From Candidatus Nitricoxidivorans perseverans (GTDB lineage: Bacteria > Pseudomonadota > Gammaproteobacteria > Burkholderiales > Rhodocyclaceae), in NCBI GenBank assembly GCA_030246985.1, contig CP107246.1, forward strand, positions 2,172,282 through 2,236,281: DNA of 64,000 bases, written 5' to 3'. The notes beneath the pieces are model-generated. The model was not told the origin of the DNA. It did not search any database and saw only the letters and a program-made list of their open reading frames with translations. The translations under genes were made by a program, and so were the position numbers. Shown here piece by piece: positions 46,091 through 58,960 of the stretch (the first letter of the stretch is position 1; each line of letters starts with the position of its first letter).

Positions 46091-46944
46091 AAATACGCTT
46101 CACCAAGATGCATGGCCTGGGCAACGACTTCGTCGTGCTCGACGCCATCCACCAGCCCTTCGTGCCGACGAGGCAGCAGGCCCGCTTCCTGGCCGACCGG
46201 CATTTCGGCATCGGCTGCGACCAGATCCTCGTCGTCGAGAAACCGGGACGGCCGGACGCGGATTTCCGCTACCGGATATTCAACGCCGACGGCGGCGAGG
46301 TCGAGCAGTGCGGCAACGGCGCGCGCTGCTTCGCGCGCTTCGTCACGGACAAGGGGCTGACGGACAGGCGCGAAATCCCCGTCGAGACGAAGTCCGGCCT
46401 CATCGTCCTGCGCATCGAGGATGACGGGCAGGTCACCGTCGATATGGGCGCGCCGCGCTTCGCGCCGGCCGACATCCCCTTCGACAGCCCGATGGGCAAG
46501 GCAAGCGACGCCGTCGTCCAGCCGCTCGACATGGGCGAGGCCGTCATCGACATCACCGCCGTCTCCATGGGCAACCCCCATGCGGTGCATCTCGTGGCCG
46601 ACGTTGACCACACGCCGGTGGAAATCCTCGGCCCGCTGATCGAGTCCCATCCCCGTTTCCCTCAGCGGACGAACGCCGGCTTCATGCAGGTCGTCGATCG
46701 CCACGCGATCCGGCTGCGCGTCTATGAACGCGGCGCCGGCGAAACGCTCGCCTGCGGCACGGGCGCCTGCGCCGCCGCCGTGGCCGGCATCCGGCGCGGC
46801 CTGCTGGATTCGCCGGTGCGGGTCATCACCCGGGGCGGCGAACTGACCATCGCCTGGGCCGGCATGGGCGCGCCGGTCCTGATGACCGGCCCCGCCGTTT
46901 CCGTTTTCGAAGGTGAAGTTGAAATCCCGGAGAACCCGCAATGA
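46087..46944 (+). CDS. dapF: Diaminopimelate epimerase
   Basis: 285 residues. Converts LL-DAP to meso-DAP for lysine and peptidoglycan. Two catalytic Cys are visible, in [10 protein letters not shown] (about residue 75) and [13 protein letters not shown] (about residue 222). [20 protein letters not shown] sets the start at 46087. Overlaps the previous and following genes by 4 bases. Confidence 0.96.
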   Translation: MKIRFTKMHGLGNDFVVLDAIHQPFVPTRQQARFLADRHFGIGCDQILVVEKPGRPDADFRYRIFNADGGEVEQCGNGARCFARFVTDKGLTDRREIPVETKSGLIVLRIEDDGQVTVDMGAPRFAPADIPFDSPMGKASDAVVQPLDMGEAVIDITAVSMGNPHAVHLVADVDHTPVEILGPLIESHPRFPQRTNAGFMQVVDRHAIRLRVYERGAGETLACGTGACAAAVAGIRRGLLDSPVRVITRGGELTIAWAGMGAPVLMTGPAVSVFEGEVEIPENPQ

Positions 46945-47600
46945 ATCCAGACGAGATTGCCAGCTACCTGAAAAGCCACCCGGAGTTCTTCGATCGCCAC
47001 GCCGATCTCCTGGCTCAGATCCACATCCCCAGCCCGCACGGCGGCCGTGCCATTTCCATCACCGAGCGCCAGATCGTCACCTTGCGCGACCGAAGCCGGC
47101 AGCTCGAGGCCAAGCTCGCCGAGCTGATCCGCTTCGGCGAGGAGAACGACGCCATCGCCGAGAAGGTGCACCGCCTCGGCGTCGCCCTCATGGGCGCCGA
47201 GGACCTGCAAAGCGCCATGCGCTTCCTCTACGCCCACCTGGGCGGCTCTTTCGCCGTGCCCCACGTGGCGGTGCGGCTGTGGGGCGTGGGGTCGGGCGAC
47301 GCCGCCGAGTTCGATCCGGTGGCCGACGACATCAAGGCCTTGGCCGGCGGCATCCGCCATCCCTACTGCGGCGCCGCCGACGGCCAGGCCGCCGTCGAGT
47401 GGCTGGGCGACCATGGCGGCCATGTCCGCTCCGTGGCCCAGATTCCGCTGCGCGAGGGCGGGCAGCATGGCGGGGCCTGCTTCGGCCTGATGCTGCTGGC
47501 GAGCGAGGAGCCCCACCGCTTCTACCCGGACATGGGCACGCTCTACCTGGAACGCATCGGCGACATGGCGGCGGTCGCGCTGCTGCGCGTGGTCGGGTGA
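46941..47600 (+). CDS. DUF484 family protein
   Basis: 219 residues. Starts with [37 protein letters not shown] in pieces typical for the family, then a GAF-like domain (about 80-215, [43 protein letters not shown]). It is nearly always between dapF and xerC. The GTG of xerC overlaps its stop. Confidence 0.9.
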   Translation: MNPDEIASYLKSHPEFFDRHADLLAQIHIPSPHGGRAISITERQIVTLRDRSRQLEAKLAELIRFGEENDAIAEKVHRLGVALMGAEDLQSAMRFLYAHLGGSFAVPHVAVRLWGVGSGDAAEFDPVADDIKALAGGIRHPYCGAADGQAAVEWLGDHGGHVRSVAQIPLREGGQHGGACFGLMLLASEEPHRFYPDMGTLYLERIGDMAAVALLRVVG

Positions 47601-48490
47601 ACACGGATTTCGAGGCATTTCTCGACGAGCTCGCCCACCAGCGGCGCGCGAGCCTCCACACCGTAGCCGCCTACCGGCGCGACTTGAAGACCCTGCAATC
47701 GCTCGCCGCCGATGCGTCGCCGCTGACCTTGCAGCCCCACCAGCTTCGGCGCTTCGCCATGCAGCTCCACGGAAAGGGGCTCGCGGCCCGGTCTCTGGCG
47801 CGGGCGCTCTCCAGCTGGCGCGCCTGGTACCGCTGGCTGGCCCGGCGCGGCGAGATCGCCCGCAATCCCTGCGACGGGCTGCGCGCGCCCAGGCGTGCAT
47901 GGGCGCTGCCCAGGGCGCTGTCCGTCGACCAGACGCAGGCGCTGCTCGATGCCGCCGCGGCAAGCGTCCTCGATTTCCGCGACAAGGCCATGTTCGAGCT
48001 GTTCTATTCCTCCGGCCTGCGCCTGGCCGAACTGGCGAGCCTGGACTGCGGCGGCGGCCTCGACCTGGCGGAAGGCGTCGTGACCGTCACCGGCAAGCGC
48101 GACAAGACGCGCACGGTGCCCCTGGGCGCGAAGGCCGCCGAATCGATCCGGGCCTGGCTCGAACGGCGCCCGGGCCTCGCGGCGGCCGACGAGCCGGCGC
48201 TGTTCGTCGGCCGCCGCGGCAGCAGACTGGGCGTGCGCGCCATCGAGCGGCGCCTGGAATCGTGGGCGCAGCGGCAGGGCCTCGGCGTCCACGTGCATCC
48301 CCACATGCTGCGCCACTCCTTCGCTTCCCACGTCCTGCAATCCTCCGGCGATCTGCGCGCGGTGCAGGAGATGCTCGGCCATGCCAGCATCGGCAGCACG
48401 CAGATCTATACGCACCTGGATTTCCAGCACCTGGCGAAGGTATACGACGTCGCACACCCCAGGGCAAAGAAGGTCCCCATCCGGGAATGA
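47597..48490 (+). CDS. xerC: Site-specific tyrosine recombinase XerC
   Basis: 297 residues. Works with XerD at dif to separate chromosome dimers. GTG start at 47597. Catalytic set: Arg in YSSGLRLAEL (about residue 141), Lys in GKRDKTR, HMLRHSFASH (His and Arg), LGHASI (His) and the nucleophile Tyr in TQIYTHLDF. Context dapF-DUF484-xerC supports XerC over XerD. Confidence 0.95.
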   Translation: MNTDFEAFLDELAHQRRASLHTVAAYRRDLKTLQSLAADASPLTLQPHQLRRFAMQLHGKGLAARSLARALSSWRAWYRWLARRGEIARNPCDGLRAPRRAWALPRALSVDQTQALLDAAAASVLDFRDKAMFELFYSSGLRLAELASLDCGGGLDLAEGVVTVTGKRDKTRTVPLGAKAAESIRAWLERRPGLAAADEPALFVGRRGSRLGVRAIERRLESWAQRQGLGVHVHPHMLRHSFASHVLQSSGDLRAVQEMLGHASIGSTQIYTHLDFQHLAKVYDVAHPRAKKVPIRE

Positions 48491-48528
48491 GCGCCTAACT
48501 GATTCTCAAGCCCGACAGGGATCGCTCG

Positions 48529-49692
48529 GTGCTGCGCCGCCACCCGTGGATTTTCGAGGGGGCGGTGGCGCGGCTGGAGGGGCGCGCGCGGCCGGGCGAC
48601 ACGGTGGAGGTGGTGGCCAGCGGCGGCAGGCACTCCGGGCAGGTGCTGGCGAAGGCGGCCTGGAGCCCGGTTTCCTCGATCCGCGCCCGCGTGTGGAGCT
48701 TCGATCCGGGCGAGATCATCGACGATGCATTCTTCAAGCGCCGGGTGGCCGCCGCCGTGGCGCGCCGCGCCGTCCTGCCGGAGCTGGCTTCGCAGGAGGG
48801 GTTGCGCCTGATCCATGCCGAGTCCGACGGCCTGCCGGGGGTGATCGCCGACCGGTACGGCGACACGGTGGTGGTGCAGCTGACCTCCGCCGGCGCGGAT
48901 AGGTGGCGCGAGGCCATCGCCGGCGCCCTGGAGAAGGCCACCGGTTGCGCGCGCATCTACGAGCGGTCGGACTCCGACGTGCGCGGACTCGAAGGCCTCC
49001 CGCCGCGCACCGGCTGGCTGCGGGGCGGGCCGTCCGAAGGCGGGATGGCCATCGCGGAGCACGGCGTGAGGATGGCCGTGGACTATGCCGCCGGCCACAA
49101 GACCGGCTTCTACCTGGACCAGCGCGACAACCGGCACTCCCTCGGGGAATTGTCGGCCGGCCGGCGGGTGCTCAACTGCTTCTGCTACACGGGCGGCTTT
49201 TCGCTCCAGGCGCTGGCCGGCGGCGCCCGCCACGTCCTTTCGATCGACAGCTCGCAGCCCGCGCTGGACCAGGCGGCGGCGAACCTGGCGCTGAACCCGC
49301 ACCTGGATGCCTCGTGCGCGGAATGGCGCTGCGCCAACGTCTTCGACGAGCTGCGCCGGCTCAAGGCGGCGGGCGAACGCTTCGACCTCATCGTGCTCGA
49401 CCCCCCCAAGTTCGCGCCTTCGGCGAGCCATGCGGAGCGGGCGGCGCGAGCCTACAAGGACATCAATCTCCACGGATTCAAACTGCTTGAGCCCGGCGGG
49501 TTGCTGATGACCTATTCTTGCTCCGGCGGCGTCGGGGTGGAGTTGTTCCAGAAGATCGTCGCCGGCGCGGCGCTGGATTCGGGCAGAACCGCGCGCATCG
49601 TCCGGCGCCTGCAAGGGGCGGCCGACCACCCCGTCGACCTGGCCTTTCCCGAGGGGGAATATCTGAAGGGCCTGCTGGTGCAGGTGGACTGA
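48529..49692 (+). CDS. rlmI: RlmI-like 23S rRNA cytosine methyltransferase, start disrupted
   Basis: 387 residues from GTG 48529. RlmI makes m5C1962 in 23S rRNA. N-terminal PUA domain (LRRHPWIFEGAV), EEHD domain (FYLDQRDNR), SAM-binding VLNCFCYTGGFSLQALAGGA and catalytic LDPPKF. The natural start seems to be ATG 48487, overlapping the xerC stop, because the upstream codons read M-S-A-stop-L-I-L-K-P-D-R and relatives start M-x-x-L-x-L-K-P-G. A TAA at 48496-48498 blocks this. Translation would have to restart at CTG 48499 or GTG 48529, costing part of the first PUA strand. Confidence 0.85.
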   Translation: MLRRHPWIFEGAVARLEGRARPGDTVEVVASGGRHSGQVLAKAAWSPVSSIRARVWSFDPGEIIDDAFFKRRVAAAVARRAVLPELASQEGLRLIHAESDGLPGVIADRYGDTVVVQLTSAGADRWREAIAGALEKATGCARIYERSDSDVRGLEGLPPRTGWLRGGPSEGGMAIAEHGVRMAVDYAAGHKTGFYLDQRDNRHSLGELSAGRRVLNCFCYTGGFSLQALAGGARHVLSIDSSQPALDQAAANLALNPHLDASCAEWRCANVFDELRRLKAAGERFDLIVLDPPKFAPSASHAERAARAYKDINLHGFKLLEPGGLLMTYSCSGGVGVELFQKIVAGAALDSGRTARIVRRLQGAADHPVDLAFPEGEYLKGLLVQVD

Positions 49693-49773
49693 CGCGTGAC
49701 CTCTGGAACGGGCCGCCGCCGTGCCCCCGGATTCTTACGCCGCATTGCACCATCCGAGGGGATATACTTCGGG

Positions 49774-49795
49774 AACTGATTCAATTCAGTTTTTT
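49774..49795 (+). terminator. Weak terminator after rlmI
   Basis: AACTGA/TCAGTT stem of 6 bp (49774-49791) with a run of Ts. Low stability, so low confidence. Confidence 0.4.
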
Positions 49796-49803
49796 CGTCC
49801 ATC

Positions 49804-51021
49804 GTGGCCTTTTCCATTTTCAGCAAGAAACCCTCGTCGCCGGTGCATTCCCCCAAGGCTCCGGCGCCCGCCGGGCCGGTGGGCATGAAGCCGGCGCCTG
49901 TCCGTGCCCCGGTCACGCCGGTGATGAGGCCGGTGCCGACCCCGGCCGAGGACGATCTTGTTTCCCTTGATTTCACGATGCCGGACGCCCTCGATGCCGT
50001 TCATCCGAGGCACGTCATCCAGGTCGAGGAGGTCGCCCGGCAGATGCCGGGCGCCATCGAACAGGCGGCGATGCTGTATTCCGCCAACCAGGTGGACGAG
50101 GCATGCGCCGTGATCGAGGCGGCCTTGCGGGAGAAAGACTTGGGTGTGCATGGACAGCGTGCCTGGGGCATGCTGTTCGACCTCTACCAGATGGCGGGCC
50201 GACGCGATGCGTTCGAATCCCTGGCCCTCGACTTCGCCGCCCGCTTTGAAACCTCCCCTCCCACATGGACGGACGAAGGCCCGGAATCCAGGGACCCTTC
50301 CGCCATGACCGGCGGAAGGGCCTTCGTTTCCCTCTCCGGCATCCTGAACGCCAAGGCCCAAACTCCTCTCAGAAAGCTGCTGAAGGTCGCCGAACAGAAT
50401 CCGGTTGTGCGTCTGGACCTGGCCAAGGTATCCGATGCCGATGAGGAGGGCTGCACCGAACTTCGCAATACCATCGCCGCCATCCGGAAGGCGAAGAGGG
50501 AGATCGTGATGGGCGGGGCGGAGCGCCTGGCGGACATCCTGGCCCGGAAAATCGTGCCCGGCGTCCGCGAGAACGAGCATGTCTGGCTGTTGCTGCTCGA
50601 TCTCTACCAGCATCTGCTCCGGCAAGAGGCCTTCGAGGAAACGGCCGTGAACTATGCCGTCACGTTCGAGGTCTCGCCGCCCTCCTGGGATGCGCCCGGC
50701 GCCCGAAAGACATCCCCGCCGCCGGAGGCGCCCGCCAGGCCGGTCGAGGGCTGCGTTCTCCAGGGCGAGATCGTCGCGGCCGGCGCGGACGTTTTCGCCA
50801 TGATGAGGGTGCAGGCCGAGAAGGGCGACGAGGTGATCGTGGATTGCCAGCGGCTTCAACGCATGGATTTTGTCAGTGCCGGCCAGTTGCTGAACGTTGT
50901 CGGCAATCTCCGCGCAGCGGGCAAGCGCGTGCGGCTGCGCGGCGCCAATCACCTGGTCGCCGCGCTCTGGGAAGTGATCGGCCTCGGCCGGATCGCCGTC
51001 ATCGAACCGCGCAAGAACTGA
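49804..51021 (+). CDS. Tandem STAS domain protein with repeated LYQ/SPPxW segment
   Basis: 405 residues from GTG 49804. A Pro/Ala-rich start (1-50) is followed by two copies of one unit: repeat A at about 121-155 ([31 protein letters not shown]) then a STAS-like domain (171-248), and repeat B at about 261-295 ([31 protein letters not shown]) then a STAS domain (316-403; [21 protein letters not shown]). The copies are 140 residues apart. STAS domains often relay phosphorylation or bind nucleotides; no Ser/Thr site is obvious in the first copy, while the second has DFVSAG. Function unknown. It is directly upstream of hslVU (8 bases). Confidence 0.75.
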   Translation: MAFSIFSKKPSSPVHSPKAPAPAGPVGMKPAPVRAPVTPVMRPVPTPAEDDLVSLDFTMPDALDAVHPRHVIQVEEVARQMPGAIEQAAMLYSANQVDEACAVIEAALREKDLGVHGQRAWGMLFDLYQMAGRRDAFESLALDFAARFETSPPTWTDEGPESRDPSAMTGGRAFVSLSGILNAKAQTPLRKLLKVAEQNPVVRLDLAKVSDADEEGCTELRNTIAAIRKAKREIVMGGAERLADILARKIVPGVRENEHVWLLLLDLYQHLLRQEAFEETAVNYAVTFEVSPPSWDAPGARKTSPPPEAPARPVEGCVLQGEIVAAGADVFAMMRVQAEKGDEVIVDCQRLQRMDFVSAGQLLNVVGNLRAAGKRVRLRGANHLVAALWEVIGLGRIAVIEPRKN

Positions 51022-51029
51022 GATCGCAT

Positions 51030-51566
51030 ATGGAGCAATATCACGGCACCACCATCCTTTCCGTGCGGCGCGGCGCCGCCGTGGCGCTGGGCGGCGATGG
51101 CCAGGTGACGCTGGGCAACATCGTCGTCAAGGCCGGCGCACGCAAAGTCCGACGCTTGTACAACGAAAAAATCCTGGCTGGCTTCGCCGGCGGCACCGCC
51201 GATGCCTTCACGCTGTTCGAGCGTTTCGAGGCCAAGCTGGAAAAACACCAGGGCAACCTCCTGCGTTCGGCCGTCGAGCTGGCCAAGGATTGGCGCACCG
51301 ACCGCATGCTGCGCCGCCTGGAGGCCATGCTGGCGGTGGCCGACCGGGAAAATTCGCTGATCATCACCGGCAACGGCGACGTGCTGGAGCCGGAGTTGGG
51401 CATCGTCGCCATCGGCAGCGGCGGACCCTACGCACAGGCCGCCGCACGGGCGTTGCTGGAGAACACCGACCTCCATCCGGCCGAGATCGTGAAAAGGGCG
51501 CTGTCCATCGCCGGCGACCTGTGCATCTACACCAATCAGCAGCATGTCATCGAGTCCATCGAATGA
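51030..51566 (+). CDS. hslV: ATP-dependent protease subunit HslV
   Basis: 178 residues. Peptidase ring of the HslVU protease. The N-terminal nucleophile Thr lies after a six-residue prepeptide (MEQYHG, then TTILSVRRG), typical of betaproteobacteria and unlike E. coli, where Thr follows Met directly. [33 protein letters not shown] and [14 protein letters not shown] are diagnostic. Stop overlaps the hslU start. Confidence 0.96.
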   Translation: MEQYHGTTILSVRRGAAVALGGDGQVTLGNIVVKAGARKVRRLYNEKILAGFAGGTADAFTLFERFEAKLEKHQGNLLRSAVELAKDWRTDRMLRRLEAMLAVADRENSLIITGNGDVLEPELGIVAIGSGGPYAQAAARALLENTDLHPAEIVKRALSIAGDLCIYTNQQHVIESIE

Positions 51567-52912
51567 CCCCCGCCGTTCCCATGACTCCGTCCGAGATCGT
51601 CTCTGAACTCGACAAGCACATCGTCGGCCAGGCCGCCGCCAAGCGCGCCGTGGCCATCGCGCTCAGGAACCGTTGGCGGCGCGCCCAAGTGGCCGAGCCG
51701 CTGCGTTCCGAGATCACGCCCAAGAACATCCTGATGATCGGCCCCACGGGCGTGGGCAAGACCGAAATTGCCCGCCGCCTGGCGAAGCTGGCCCATGCGC
51801 CTTTCATCAAGATCGAAGCCACCAAGTTTACCGAGGTGGGTTATGTGGGGCGCGACGTCGATACCATCATCCGCGATCTGGCCGAGACCGCCATCAAGGA
51901 CGCCCGCGAGGCGGCCATGAAGGCCGTGCGCGACCGGGCCATGGATGCCGCCGAGGACCGGGTGCTCGATATCCTGCTGCCGCCGGCGAGGGTCGGCCCC
52001 GGCGACGCGGCGGCGGAGGAGCGGACGCTGGACTCCGCCACCCGCCAGAAGTTTCGCAAGAAGCTGCGCGAGGGCGAACTCGACGACAGGGAGATCGAGG
52101 TCGATGTGGCCACGCCGCAGGCGGCAATGGAGATATTCGCGCCGCCTGGCATGGAAGATCTGACCCAGCAGATACAGGGCATGTTCCAGAACCTCGGATC
52201 CGGTCGCCGCAAGAGCCGCAGGATGAGGATCGGCGAAGCCCTCAAGGCACTCGCCGACGAGGAGGCGGCGCGCCTCATCAACGACGAGGAGGTCAAGACG
52301 CTGGCGCTCGCGAACGTGGAGCAGAACGGCATCGTCTTTCTCGACGAGATCGACAAGATCGCGGCGAGATCGGACATGCACGGCGCGGACGTCTCGCGCC
52401 AGGGCGTGCAGCGGGATCTGCTGCCGCTGGTCGAGGGCACGACGGTGTCGACCAAGTTCGGCATGATCAAGACCGACCACGTCCTGTTCATCGCCAGCGG
52501 CGCCTTCCACCTCTCGAAACCCTCGGACCTGATCCCGGAGCTGCAGGGGCGCTTCCCCATCCGCGTCGAGCTCGATTCGCTGTCGGTCGACGATTTCGAG
52601 CGCATCCTCACCCAGACCGACGCCTGCCTGACCCGTCAATACCAGGCGCTGCTCGGCACCGAGGACGTGCGCCTCGATTTCGCGCCGGAAGGCATCCGGC
52701 GGCTCGCCGAGATCGCCTTTCAGGTGAACGAGAAGACCGAGAACATCGGCGCCCGTCGGCTCTACACGGTCATGGAGAAGCTGTTGGAGGAGGTTTCCTT
52801 CGCGGCGGGCGGCAAGGGCGGCGTGGAAACGATCGCCGTCGATGCCGCCTATGTGGAGGCGCGCCTGGCGGAACTTGCGCGAAACGAGGATATGTCGCGC
52901 TACGTGCTGTAA
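51563..52912 (+). CDS. hslU: ATP-dependent protease ATPase HslU
   Basis: 449 residues (443 if the ATG at 51581 is used). AAA+ unfoldase feeding Hsl[18 protein letters not shown], Walker [15 protein letters not shown] (about residue 60), FLDEIDKIA (Walker B), the intermediate domain (about 110-240) and the C-terminal RYVL that docks into HslV. Confidence 0.96.
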   Translation: MTPAVPMTPSEIVSELDKHIVGQAAAKRAVAIALRNRWRRAQVAEPLRSEITPKNILMIGPTGVGKTEIARRLAKLAHAPFIKIEATKFTEVGYVGRDVDTIIRDLAETAIKDAREAAMKAVRDRAMDAAEDRVLDILLPPARVGPGDAAAEERTLDSATRQKFRKKLREGELDDREIEVDVATPQAAMEIFAPPGMEDLTQQIQGMFQNLGSGRRKSRRMRIGEALKALADEEAARLINDEEVKTLALANVEQNGIVFLDEIDKIAARSDMHGADVSRQGVQRDLLPLVEGTTVSTKFGMIKTDHVLFIASGAFHLSKPSDLIPELQGRFPIRVELDSLSVDDFERILTQTDACLTRQYQALLGTEDVRLDFAPEGIRRLAEIAFQVNEKTENIGARRLYTVMEKLLEEVSFAAGGKGGVETIAVDAAYVEARLAELARNEDMSRYVL

Positions 52913-52920
52913 TTGCCGGC

Positions 52921-52950
52921 CCCGCCGCCGGGCCGCCCCGGGGCGGCGGG
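52921..52950. terminator. GC-rich hairpin between convergent hslU and hemerythrin genes
   Basis: CCCGCCGCC (52921-52929) pairs with GGCGGCGGG (52942-52950); no T tract on either strand, so a Rho-independent role is uncertain. Confidence 0.45.
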
Positions 52951-52963
52951 ATATTCCAATCTA

Positions 52964-53428
52964 TTAGGGAAGAACGCCGATGTTGCCCATGGGCACCGCC
53001 TCGGCGGCCTCATGGTGATGAGGTTGCCGCAAGGTATCCGGCAGGGCGGCGGCGACGGCCGCATCGGTGGTCATGATGTGCTCGGTCAGCCACCGCTTCA
53101 GGACGGCATGGAGGTCGTACGCCGCCTCGAGGGGATTGTGATCCCGTAATTGGCGCAGACGCCCGACTTCGCGGAGGAATTCCTGATGCTCGCTGTGCAG
53201 CCTTTGCTGGAGCGCGGCCTCGACCCGATAGTTGGCGGCGAGGGACTCCTCTGAAACGAAATGACGGCACATGTAACTCGCCAGGCTGTCGAAAATTCCG
53301 CCTATCCCATTGACCTGATTCGTATTGATGTGGGCTTGTAGCCCGTTGATGAGGTCGACGAACTGGCGATGCTCCCGGTCGATGTCCATCACCCCGGTCT
53401 CATATTCCTTGTTCCAGAGGATTTGCAT
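52964..53428 (-). CDS. Bacterial hemerythrin domain protein
   Basis: 154 residues. Non-heme di-iron oxygen-binding four-helix bundle. Ligand candidates: H20 (DREHRQF), H56 and E60 (RHFVSEE), H78 and H81 (HSEH), H117 and D122 (EHIMTTD). The HxxxE and HxxxxD spacings are normal, but the third-helix pair is HxxH instead of the usual HxxxH. A His-rich stretch (PHHHEAAE) near the C-terminus could bind metal. Stand-alone gene, upstream AT-rich stretch 53429-53480. Confidence 0.85.
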   Translation of the reverse strand: MQILWNKEYETGVMDIDREHRQFVDLINGLQAHINTNQVNGIGGIFDSLASYMCRHFVSEESLAANYRVEAALQQRLHSEHQEFLREVGRLRQLRDHNPLEAAYDLHAVLKRWLTEHIMTTDAAVAAALPDTLRQPHHHEAAEAVPMGNIGVLP

Positions 53429-53482
53429 GATGGCTTGAAGGCTGTGTTCGCAATATATGCCTTATAGCATATACCTTAAAGC

Positions 53483-56526
<3,044 letters not shown>

Positions 56527-56530
<4 letters not shown>

Positions 56531-57585
56531 TTCTTGACGGCCACCGCGGCGTCGTGGGTCAGGAAGCCGGCGCCGTCCAGCGCGACGGTTTCGCCGCCCG
56601 ACAGGCCGGAATGGATCTCCACCCGCCCTGCGCGCTTGCCGCCCGTTTGTACCACCCGCTGAGTCGCCTTCCCGTCGGCAACGACATAGACGACCTTGCC
56701 GGCCGGGCGCAGGACGACGCTCTGCTCGGGCACCGTCAGGGCGCCCTCGCGGGCGGCGATGCGCACCAGGGCATTGACGGTGCCGCCGGACTTGAGCGCG
56801 CCGTCGTTGTCGATATTCACCACGGCGGTGAGCGCCCGGCTGCCGTCGGCGAGGCTGGGCCGGATGTCGTTGATGATGCCCTCGAACACGCGTCCCGGCG
56901 CCTGCGGCGAGGTCAGCCGCACGGGCTGGCCTCGCGCCAGACGGGGCGCCGCGGTTTCCGGGAACGGCAGATGCGCGCGCAGCCTGCGGTTGGAGACGAA
57001 CTGGAACAGGGGATCGCCGACCTTGACGTAGTCGCCCGCCGAGACCATCTGGTTCTCGATGACGCCGTCGGTCGGCGCGGCCACGGCGGTCTTGCCGACG
57101 TTGCGGCGGCTCAGGTCCGTGCGGGCGCGGGCGGCGGCCAGTTGCCCCGCCAGCGCGGCGCGCTGGGCGCGGGCGTCGTCGGCCGCGTTCTGCGACAGGA
57201 AACCCTTGGCGACGAGCCCCTGCTGTCGCTCCACCAGCTTCTCCTGCTGGGCGAGCAGGGCTTCCAGCCGCGCCGCCTCGGAGGCGTCGGCCTGCGTCTG
57301 CAGGGCGAGATCGGCGGCGTCGATGACGGCCAGCGTTTCCCCCTTCTTCACCGCCTTGCCGGCGAAGGCCAGCACTCTGGCCACCTTGCCGGCCACTTCG
57401 GCGGCGAGCCGGGGGTCGTTGATGGATTCAAGCGTGCCCAGGGTTTCCTCGACGACCTCGAAGGCGCCGGGCTGGACGGTTGTGGTGGTGATGAGCGCCG
57501 GCGGCGGGCCGGAGGGCTTCTTTTCCTCGGGTTTGCCGCCGCAGGCGACCAGCCCGGCGGCCAGCATGGCAATGAAAAGTCTCAT
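56527..57585 (-). CDS. RND efflux periplasmic adaptor (lipoprotein)
   Basis: 352 residues. Signal peptide with lipobox LVAC (Cys about residue 15), so it is lipid-anchored. Hairpin coiled coil (about 85-150, RLEALLAQQEKLVERQQGLVAKG) between two lipoyl halves (VAGKVARVLAFAGKAVKKGETLAVID, VAAPTDGVIENQMVSAGDYVKVGD), then beta-barrel and membrane-proximal domains. Bridges the RND pump and an outer-membrane channel. Its ATG overlaps the lysA stop by 4 bases, so it is coupled to lysine synthesis. Confidence 0.93.
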
Positions 57586-58799
57586 GCGGATTCCAGCGCG
57601 TAAAGCGACTCGACGGTTTCGCGCGCGCGGATCAGGCGGACATCGTCGCCGTCGACCATCACCTCGGCGGCGCGCGGCCGGCTGTTGTAGTTCGAGCTCA
57701 TGGCCATGCCGTAGGCGCCGGCCGACATGACGGCCAGCAGGTCGCCCTCTTCGAGCGCCAGTTCGCGGCCCTGGCCGAGAAAGTCGCCGGATTCGCAGAC
57801 CGGGCCGACGATGTCGTAGATGTGTGCCGCCGCCCCACTGGGACTGACGTTCACGATGTCGTGCCAGGCGTCGTAGAGCGCGGGGCGCATCAGGTCGTTC
57901 ATGGCGGCGTCGACCACGGCGAAGTTCCTCCCTTCGCCATGCTTGAGGGTCTCGACGCGGGTGAGCAGCCAGCCAGCGTTGCCGACCAGCGATCGGCCGG
58001 GTTCGACGATGAGCTTTTCCGGGCGTCCGGCCACGACGGCCAGGATCGGCGCCAGATAGTCTGCGACAGCGGGTGCCGCGTCCTCGTCGCGGTAGCGGAT
58101 GCCCATGCCGCCGCCCAAGTCGATGTGTTTCAGAACGATGCCCTCGGCCTTCAGCGCGTCCGCCAGGGCGAGCACCCTGCCGGCCGCCTCGGCGGCGGGG
58201 GCCGGATCGAGCAATTGCGAGCCGATGTGGCAGTCGATGCCGGCGACGTCGATGTGGGGCAGGGCGGCGGCCCGGCGGTAGAGGGGCAGCGCCTCGTCAT
58301 AAGGGACGCCGAACTTCGAGGTCCGGAGGCCCGTCGAGATATAGGGATGGGTTCCGGCGTCGACATCGGGATTGACGCGCAGGGCGACGGGCGCGCGGGC
58401 GCCCTGGGCCCCGGCGACCTCGTTCAACTTCTCCAGCTCCGAGGCCGACTCGACGTTGAAGCAGCGGATGCCGACTTCCAGCGCCTGCGCCATTTCGGCG
58501 CGCGTCTTGCCGACGCCGGAGAAGATCACGCGGCCGGGGTCGCCGCCGGCCGCCAGCACGCGGGCCAGTTCGCCGCCGGAAACGATGTCGAAGCCGGCGC
58601 CCAGGCGGGCGAAAAGGTTGAGGATGGCGAGGTTCGAATTGGCCTTGACGGCGTAGCAGATCAGGGCGTCCCGGCCGGCGAGCGCCGCACGATAGGCGTC
58701 GAAGGCGGCGACGAGCGCCGCCTTCGAGTAGATGTAGCAGGGGGTGCCGAATCGCTCGGCGACGGCGGCCGGCGAGACCCCTTCGACGCGCAGAGTCAT
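57582..58799 (-). CDS. lysA: Diaminopimelate decarboxylase
   Basis: 405 residues. PLP enzyme making lysine from meso-DAP. PLP Lys in CYAVKANSNLA (about residue 51), HIGSQ, GGGMGIRY, EPGRSLVGNAG and CESGDFLG. Its ATG overlaps the stop of lptM, and its end overlaps the adaptor gene. Confidence 0.96.
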   Translation of the reverse strand: MTLRVEGVSPAAVAERFGTPCYIYSKAALVAAFDAYRAALAGRDALICYAVKANSNLAILNLFARLGAGFDIVSGGELARVLAAGGDPGRVIFSGVGKTRAEMAQALEVGIRCFNVESASELEKLNEVAGAQGARAPVALRVNPDVDAGTHPYISTGLRTSKFGVPYDEALPLYRRAAALPHIDVAGIDCHIGSQLLDPAPAAEAAGRVLALADALKAEGIVLKHIDLGGGMGIRYRDEDAAPAVADYLAPILAVVAGRPEKLIVEPGRSLVGNAGWLLTRVETLKHGEGRNFAVVDAAMNDLMRPALYDAWHDIVNVSPSGAAAHIYDIVGPVCESGDFLGQGRELALEEGDLLAVMSAGAYGMAMSSNYNSRPRAAEVMVDGDDVRLIRARETVESLYALESA

Positions 58800-58951
58800 C
58801 CGGCGGGCTTCTCCGGCTTGCTGCTATGATCCGGAGGCGCCGGGTTGCCGAAAATGGGCGGCTTGGCCGGACCGGGCGGCGGGACGAGCGGGCCCTTGGT
58901 GCCGCAGGCGGAAAGGAAGATGAGAATGAGGAGCGTGGCGATGGATCGCAT
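58796..58951 (-). CDS. lptM: LptM-like small lipoprotein (YifL)
   Basis: 51 residues. Signal peptide MRSIATLLILIFLSAC with lipobox LSAC, followed by the LptM core CGTKGPLVPPP, then a Pro-rich tail. LptM helps LptD mature in the outer membrane. It is just upstream of lysA, as in many proteobacteria, and overlaps it by 4 bases. The start lies 9 bases from the divergent cyaY start and lacks a clear ribosome site. Confidence 0.85.
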   Translation of the reverse strand: MRSIATLLILIFLSACGTKGPLVPPPGPAKPPIFGNPAPPDHSSKPEKPAG

Positions 58952-58960
58952 GGTGGCGGA

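Noticed and set aside
49745-49768. Promoter TTGCAC...TATACT before the STAS gene
   Set aside because: The spacing is only 12 bases, too short for a sigma70 promoter.
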